A DNA stretch of 64,000 nucleotides from Listeria ilorinensis (GTDB lineage: Bacteria; Bacillota; Bacilli; Lactobacillales; Listeriaceae): the NCBI RefSeq assembly GCF_913566895.1, contig NZ_CAJYCN010000001.1, positions 124,001-188,000 of the forward strand, read 5' to 3'. The notes below the pieces were generated by a model. It worked only from the letters and a program-made list of their open reading frames with translations. It was not told the origin of the DNA and made no database searches. Shown in pieces: positions 60,123 to 64,000 of this stretch. The position numbers and the translations under genes were made by a program. Numbering within the stretch: the stretch's first letter is position 1; every line of letters begins with the position of its first letter.

Positions 60123-61460
60123 TTAAAACCAGCTCTTAACGCCGTCCACTACATAATCCCCGACACCTACGAAGAAGTCACCTACTGATTGCATAGAAAG
60201 AACAAACCAGTTTGCTTTTTCAACATCGCCAGCCGTCTCTACTTCGATCGTTTCCGCCTGTTTACCGTCCAGATAGCCCAAATCATCGCCATCCTTCAGC
60301 GCCACTGTCATCGTTCCTACTTTGGTACCTTTTTTAACAGGGGCTTCGAGTTCCTTCTTATCAAGTGTTACTTTTGTTTCCAATTTAGCTTTCTCAGTTG
60401 ATTTCGGTACCACTAGTTTGACATCTTCTGTGGTAACAAGTCCCACTGAATCTTCTTTCCCTTTCGTCACGGCAATAGATGATGGATCTTTTACCTTCGT
60501 ACCTTTTGCCTGAACGTCCATTACTTTAAAGTTATCAAATGCATAATCAAGCATTTTATTTGTTTCATCAAAGCGGGCACTATTATGATCCCCACTGCCG
60601 TTACCGCCATTGGCATGCATGACGACCGTAATCACGCGCATACCATCCTGTTCTGCTGTTGCTGTCAAACACATACCCGCATAATCCGTTGTTCCTGTTT
60701 TCAGACCATCGACACCTTCACGACCATAGATCAAACCTGGTAAGAGCCAGTTCCAGTTAGTCATGTCAATTGCATCAGATGTTCCTTCACGGAAGGTCTT
60801 TTTCGTAATGCTGGATGTCTTGAGGATTTCTGGGTAATCATCAATCAAATGCTTAGCTAATTTAGCCATACCGCGAGCTGTCATCTGATTTTCATCCGTT
60901 GCGCTGCCAACTTGCTGACTGCCCTTCAGGTCTGAATTGTTCAGACCCGTCGAATTGACAAATTTATGTTCGCCAAGGTCAAGTTCTTCGGCTTTCTTAT
61001 TCATCATATCGACAAATTTTGCTTCACTACCAGCCATTTTTTCTGCCAACGCAATTGCGGCACCATTTGCCGAATAGATTGCCATCGCTTCATACAGCTC
61101 CTGCACCGTGTATTCTTCGCCTAAACGAAGCGGCACATTGGATAACGATGTATCCTGCGAGATTTTATAAGCATATTCAGAGATTGTTACATTGTCGTCC
61201 CATTTCAACTTACCGGAATTGATTTGTTCTAACAATATGTATTCGTCCATCATCTTTGTCATGGAAGCAATGCCCATCAGTTTGTCAGCATCTTTTTGGT
61301 AGAGCACCTTGCCAGTACTCTCCTCAATGGCAATCGCCGCATTTGCGTTCACATTGGGCTGTTCTGCCGCCGCTGCATTTTTAGGGCTGACGAAAACGCC
61401 GCTAGCAGCAACTCCGAATGCAAGTGCCGCGACTGTTATTTTTTTGATTAATTTATTCAC
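60123..61460 (-). CDS. dacA: D-alanyl-D-alanine carboxypeptidase (PBP5-type)
   Basis: A 445-aa low-molecular-weight penicillin-binding protein that trims the terminal D-Ala of peptidoglycan stem peptides. Signal peptide 1-32 (cleavage near AAA-AEQ). Catalytic S66 and K69 in SMTK, SAN near 133-135, KTG near 254. The C-terminal domain (about 350-445) ends in an amphipathic membrane anchor (FFVGVGDYVVDGVKSWF). The start is GTG at 61460, eight bases after AAGGAG. Corresponds to the Listeria PBP5 gene. Confidence 0.95.
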   Translation of the reverse strand: MNKLIKKITVAALAFGVAASGVFVSPKNAAAAEQPNVNANAAIAIEESTGKVLYQKDADKLMGIASMTKMMDEYILLEQINSGKLKWDDNVTISEYAYKISQDTSLSNVPLRLGEEYTVQELYEAMAIYSANGAAIALAEKMAGSEAKFVDMMNKKAEELDLGEHKFVNSTGLNNSDLKGSQQVGSATDENQMTARGMAKLAKHLIDDYPEILKTSSITKKTFREGTSDAIDMTNWNWLLPGLIYGREGVDGLKTGTTDYAGMCLTATAEQDGMRVITVVMHANGGNGSGDHNSARFDETNKMLDYAFDNFKVMDVQAKGTKVKDPSSIAVTKGKEDSVGLVTTEDVKLVVPKSTEKAKLETKVTLDKKELEAPVKKGTKVGTMTVALKDGDDLGYLDGKQAETIEVETAGDVEKANWFVLSMQSVGDFFVGVGDYVVDGVKSWF

Positions 61461-61589
61461 TATACCTACTCCTTCATTGATTTCTTTCTATTAAAAATTC
61501 CCTTTTTAGAATCATCATGGCTATTTTACAGTTATCTTTTATTTTACCATGATTTAAAAGCAGAGTATAGGAACTATTTGCATAAAAAA

Positions 61590-63281
61590 TTATTTGATAA
61601 TCGGCAAAATGATATGGGACGGATGTGCCATGTCATGATAAATCTGTTGATGGGCTTTTTGACTTACGGTTGTATTGATGAAGCTCCCGCCTGTATTCGG
61701 ATTCGGATCAAACCTCGGATAGTTACTTGATGAAATTTCCACCCGAATACGGTGACCTTTCAAGAACATATTGCTTGTTGCCCAAAGATCGATCGTATAC
61801 TTATACACTTTATTCTTTAGAGGCGTCTGCTGCTGTTTAGCGGCTCGAATAATACCATCTGCCAAATTATACGCTGTTCCGTCTGGCGCTATGTCCACTA
61901 ATTTTGCTGTAAAATCTGTATTCGCAGCATCTGTTTGTGCATAAAGTTCGACTTGGATGGGACCGGTCACTTCAAGTTCTTTTTTCAGCGGCTCTGTCGT
62001 ATAGCAAAGAATATCTTCTCGCTCTTCCAATTGTTGCTGATCTTGCGGGCCGTCTGCATGGAGACCTTTGTGCAGTGTTCCTCCACCGTGTGACGGCACC
62101 GGATCTTCTGGATCATAGATAAACTGATCAACTGGGCTTTTTTCATTCGGCTGCTGAAAACTTGCCACGCCATCCCCATTTTTTGTATTCGCCTGCCCAT
62201 TACTATGAAAATAAAGGGGTGTAAAATATGTATTTTCAAGCGGCCAATTTTTAGCAGTTTTCCACTGGTTGATACCCATCGTAAAATACTGGATCGGCGA
62301 TGTGATTTTTTCTGGCGCCCCTTTCAGCCAGTGATCAAACCAGTCTAAATGAAGACTGTGCATGCTAGCTTCACCAAACTGACTTGCAGCCACACCAAAG
62401 TTCCGATCACCAATATAGGAAACAAAGTTAGCGTGAGTCCAAGGACCAATGATCAACCGGTCGCCTAATCCGCGTTCATGACCATTCTGGAAATTCGCGA
62501 TTGTCTTATCAAGAAAGCAATCATACCACCCGGCAATATGAAGTCCCGGTACATTCACTTTTTGATAAACACTTTTCACATCGATTTTCTGCCAATGTTC
62601 GTCTCCTACCTGCAGCTCTAGCAAACGTTCATAATAATCCATTGCACCCGTGCGAATAATAGGCTGATATTCCCCGTATGGTTTTCGACTATAACTTTCC
62701 TCGATTCCGTCCAAATCCTGCAGTAAATCAGCCATTCTTGTTTCCAGCTGATCCGTGTTCCCATATTTACGCACCAGCATATCCGGCAAGATCGACTCCA
62801 GATTCCAAGTCGCCCACATGCCCAGTTCGAGCGCACCATCATGGTCATTAAACACATCTGTCATGCTGTTTTGAGCCATCACAGGAGCAATCACTTTCAA
62901 TTGCTTTGAGCCGCTGACAGCAGCTAACATCTGCGTATAACCGTAATAAGACAGCCCAAACATCCCGACTTGTCCATCCGTATATGGCAATTCCGCTGCC
63001 CATTTGATCGTATCATAACCATCTTCTACCTCGGCTATATAAGGGACAAATTCACCTTCTGATTCAAAGCGGCCTCGTACATCCTGAACGATTACCACAT
63101 AGCCATGCTCAGCCAGTATATCTGGCCGCAAAAAATGCAACCCGTATTTCTTGCTGTAAGGAAGTCGTGTCAGCAGTACTGGATAACGCCCTTCATCATT
63201 TGGCCGATAGATATCTGCTGCTAAACGGATACCATCGCGCATTTCTGCCAGTACATTTCGCTCGATTAAAATTTGTTTCAC
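61590..63281 (-). CDS. X-Pro dipeptidyl-peptidase/CocE-NonD family hydrolase
   Basis: A 563-aa serine hydrolase of the CocE/NonD family: alpha/beta-hydrolase domain with the nucleophile in GLSYYGYTQ (about 113), RDGIRLAADIYRP near the start, GPWTH (about 281) and HGGGTLH (about 395), and a C-terminal jelly-roll domain (about 420-563). Natural substrate unknown. The frame starts three codons further up (GTG, TTG), but the GTG at 63281 is best spaced from GGAGAG. Monocistronic. Confidence 0.85.
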   Translation of the reverse strand: MKQILIERNVLAEMRDGIRLAADIYRPNDEGRYPVLLTRLPYSKKYGLHFLRPDILAEHGYVVIVQDVRGRFESEGEFVPYIAEVEDGYDTIKWAAELPYTDGQVGMFGLSYYGYTQMLAAVSGSKQLKVIAPVMAQNSMTDVFNDHDGALELGMWATWNLESILPDMLVRKYGNTDQLETRMADLLQDLDGIEESYSRKPYGEYQPIIRTGAMDYYERLLELQVGDEHWQKIDVKSVYQKVNVPGLHIAGWYDCFLDKTIANFQNGHERGLGDRLIIGPWTHANFVSYIGDRNFGVAASQFGEASMHSLHLDWFDHWLKGAPEKITSPIQYFTMGINQWKTAKNWPLENTYFTPLYFHSNGQANTKNGDGVASFQQPNEKSPVDQFIYDPEDPVPSHGGGTLHKGLHADGPQDQQQLEEREDILCYTTEPLKKELEVTGPIQVELYAQTDAANTDFTAKLVDIAPDGTAYNLADGIIRAAKQQQTPLKNKVYKYTIDLWATSNMFLKGHRIRVEISSSNYPRFDPNPNTGGSFINTTVSQKAHQQIYHDMAHPSHIILPIIK

Positions 63282-63636
63282 GTACAACACTCTCCTTTGC
63301 TTTGGAAATGATTCTCTTCACGTCCATTCTTTCCCACTTCAGTCGAGATGTCAAATAAGCCGGTTTTTGGGATATCATGCTCATTTAATAGCCAAAATTC
63401 GGTCCCTCTAAAAGCGAACCTATGCCTTCAACTAGGTTTACCACTCTTTATGTAGCTGTGATCCTGTTAGGCGTCGATTTTATAGCAAAACTGTGGCGCC
63501 TATGATCAGCTAGACATTCTAAATCATTAAAAGCGAGCAAATGAAAAGAAGCTAAAAGCAAACATCAGAACCATTTCCAGAATGGATCCTGCTTGATTTA
63601 AGCTCCTTCTTTTCATTCCTTAGCTACTTTTTACCA
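63282..63636. other. Intergenic region with a small hydrophobic frame and a long hairpin
   Basis: A 27-codon plus-strand frame at 63422-63505 (MPSTRFTTLYVAVILLGVDF) encodes one hydrophobic helix but has only a weak ribosome binding site. A 37-base imperfect inverted repeat lies at 63540-63617. The CocE-type gene promoter must also be here. Confidence 0.4.
63540..63617. repeat. Long imperfect hairpin downstream of the NlpC/P60 gene
   Basis: AATGAAAAGAAG pairs with CTTCTTTTCATT at the base, with AGCT, CAG and CCATT/AATGG matches further in and a five-base loop. It lies 20 bases beyond the NlpC/P60 stop, so it may be its terminator or 3' stabiliser, though no long T run follows. Confidence 0.5.
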
Positions 63637-64000
63637 TCAAAAGTTTGCCACTCGTCCATAACCGACAAGATAATTTTTCCAATAACCGCTCGCAATATTG
63701 TCGAATTTGACGCCGTTATTTTGGCAGTTGATCATCGTACCATTCCCTATATAAATACCCACATGTGCAATACCGGAACCGTAATTGAAAAAGACGAGAT
63801 CTCCTGCTTTTGCCTGTGTGGCACTGATTTTTTGCGAGGCATTATATTGCTCACGTGCCGTCCGCGGGATGGATTTGCCGATACCATTTTTAAATACATA
63901 TTGCGTATAGCCGGAACAATCAAATGTTTGCGGTCCTACTGCCCCATAAGTATACTTTTTGCCAAGATGCTTTTTCGCCTCTGCATAAAGTGCATTGTAG
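63637..64000 (-). CDS. NlpC/P60 peptidoglycan endopeptidase, 5' part cut by window edge
   Basis: The last 121 codons of a gene that enters from beyond 64000. They form a whole NlpC/P60 domain: catalytic Cys in [12 protein letters not shown], His in [12 protein letters not shown], and the polar third residue in [15 protein letters not shown] ends the protein. The sequence is close to the C-terminal domain of the Listeria p60/Spl autolysins, which cut D-Glu-mesoDAP bonds. The N-terminal domains and signal peptide are outside the window. Confidence 0.92.
   Translation of the reverse strand, partial: YNALYAEAKKHLGKKYTYGAVGPQTFDCSGYTQYVFKNGIGKSIPRTAREQYNASQKISATQAKAGDLVFFNYGSGIAHVGIYIGNGTMINCQNNGVKFDNIASGYWKNYLVGYGRVANF

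Noticed and set aside
63274-63289. A third parS-like sequence, TGTTTCACGTACAACA
   Set aside because: Two mismatches fall in one half of the palindrome, in positions ParB needs. The bases also encode the start of the CocE-type protein.

Overview
The window reads as a chromosomal segment of a Firmicute of the genus Listeria, probably a species outside the L. monocytogenes clade. The evidence is gene order. The runs pstA-tmk-decarboxylase-dhaKLM, yaaL-recR-ebfC-dnaX, cydABCD-tadA-acyl-CoA synthetase, sir2-cdd1-MFS-tal-Crp/Fnr-serS-pabA-pabBC and dacA follow the order I know from the origin-proximal lmo26xx-lmo27xx part of L. monocytogenes. Low-GC codon use, strong Shine-Dalgarno sites, frequent TTG/GTG starts and LPXTG surface proteins agree. 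Two parS-like sites (49397 and 54634) fit an origin-proximal location. The exact species cannot be named from the sequence alone.

Layout. 1-3613: an edge-truncated membrane protein, the c-di-AMP-binding PII-like protein PstA, thymidylate kinase and a PLP-dependent amino acid decarboxylase. 3760-4035: a compact locus with every part of an Fst/par-type I toxin-antitoxin system (peptide, bidirectional terminator, convergent antisense promoter, shared direct repeat), but with an amber codon in the toxin. 4127-6106: PTS-dependent dihydroxyacetone kinase. 6167-12485: a Gat-type PTS operon with dehydrogenase, pentulose epimerase, an unknown small membrane protein and a PRD regulator, best read as pentitol use. 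12741-17589: an aldo/keto reductase, then an accessory block with two DUF1266 paralogues, an internalin-like LPXTG protein and two small membrane proteins. 17922-20966: yaaL, recR, ebfC, dnaX. 21172-23556: a cellobiose-type EIIC with DUF3284 and two small genes. 23885-31110: a 44-aa gene, a 987-aa LPXTG protein with five Ig-like repeats, SRP RNA, gluconokinase-like FGGY kinase, two small peptides and a frameshifted DUF3139-like gene. 31122-36985: cydABCD with a Rex-like site upstream. 37360-47000: tadA, acyl-CoA synthetase, DUF805, marR-MATE (with a leader attenuator), a PucR-type regulator, HAD phosphatase, LacI regulator and a CorC/HlyC-type protein. 47042-51228: sirtuin, Cdd1-like, MFS, SH3 protein, transaldolase, Crp/Fnr regulator. 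51584-52390: wreckage of an ABC exporter and a two-component system. 52474-54119: serS with a T-box leader. 54242-64000: folate genes pabA/pabBC, an XRE regulator, a TagH-like ATPase without its permease, a DHA2 drug transporter, dacA, an X-Pro peptidase-family hydrolase and an edge-truncated NlpC/P60 enzyme.

How the genes work together. The sugar modules feed phosphorylated intermediates into central carbon metabolism: DhaKLM gives dihydroxyacetone phosphate, and the Gat operon gives pentulose phosphates that Rpe and transaldolase can use. CydABCD supplies the bd oxidase and its assembly transporter. dacA, the NlpC/P60 protein, TagH and the LPXTG proteins act at the cell wall. Most of the window is ordinary core genome; novelty lies in the intergenic and accessory parts.
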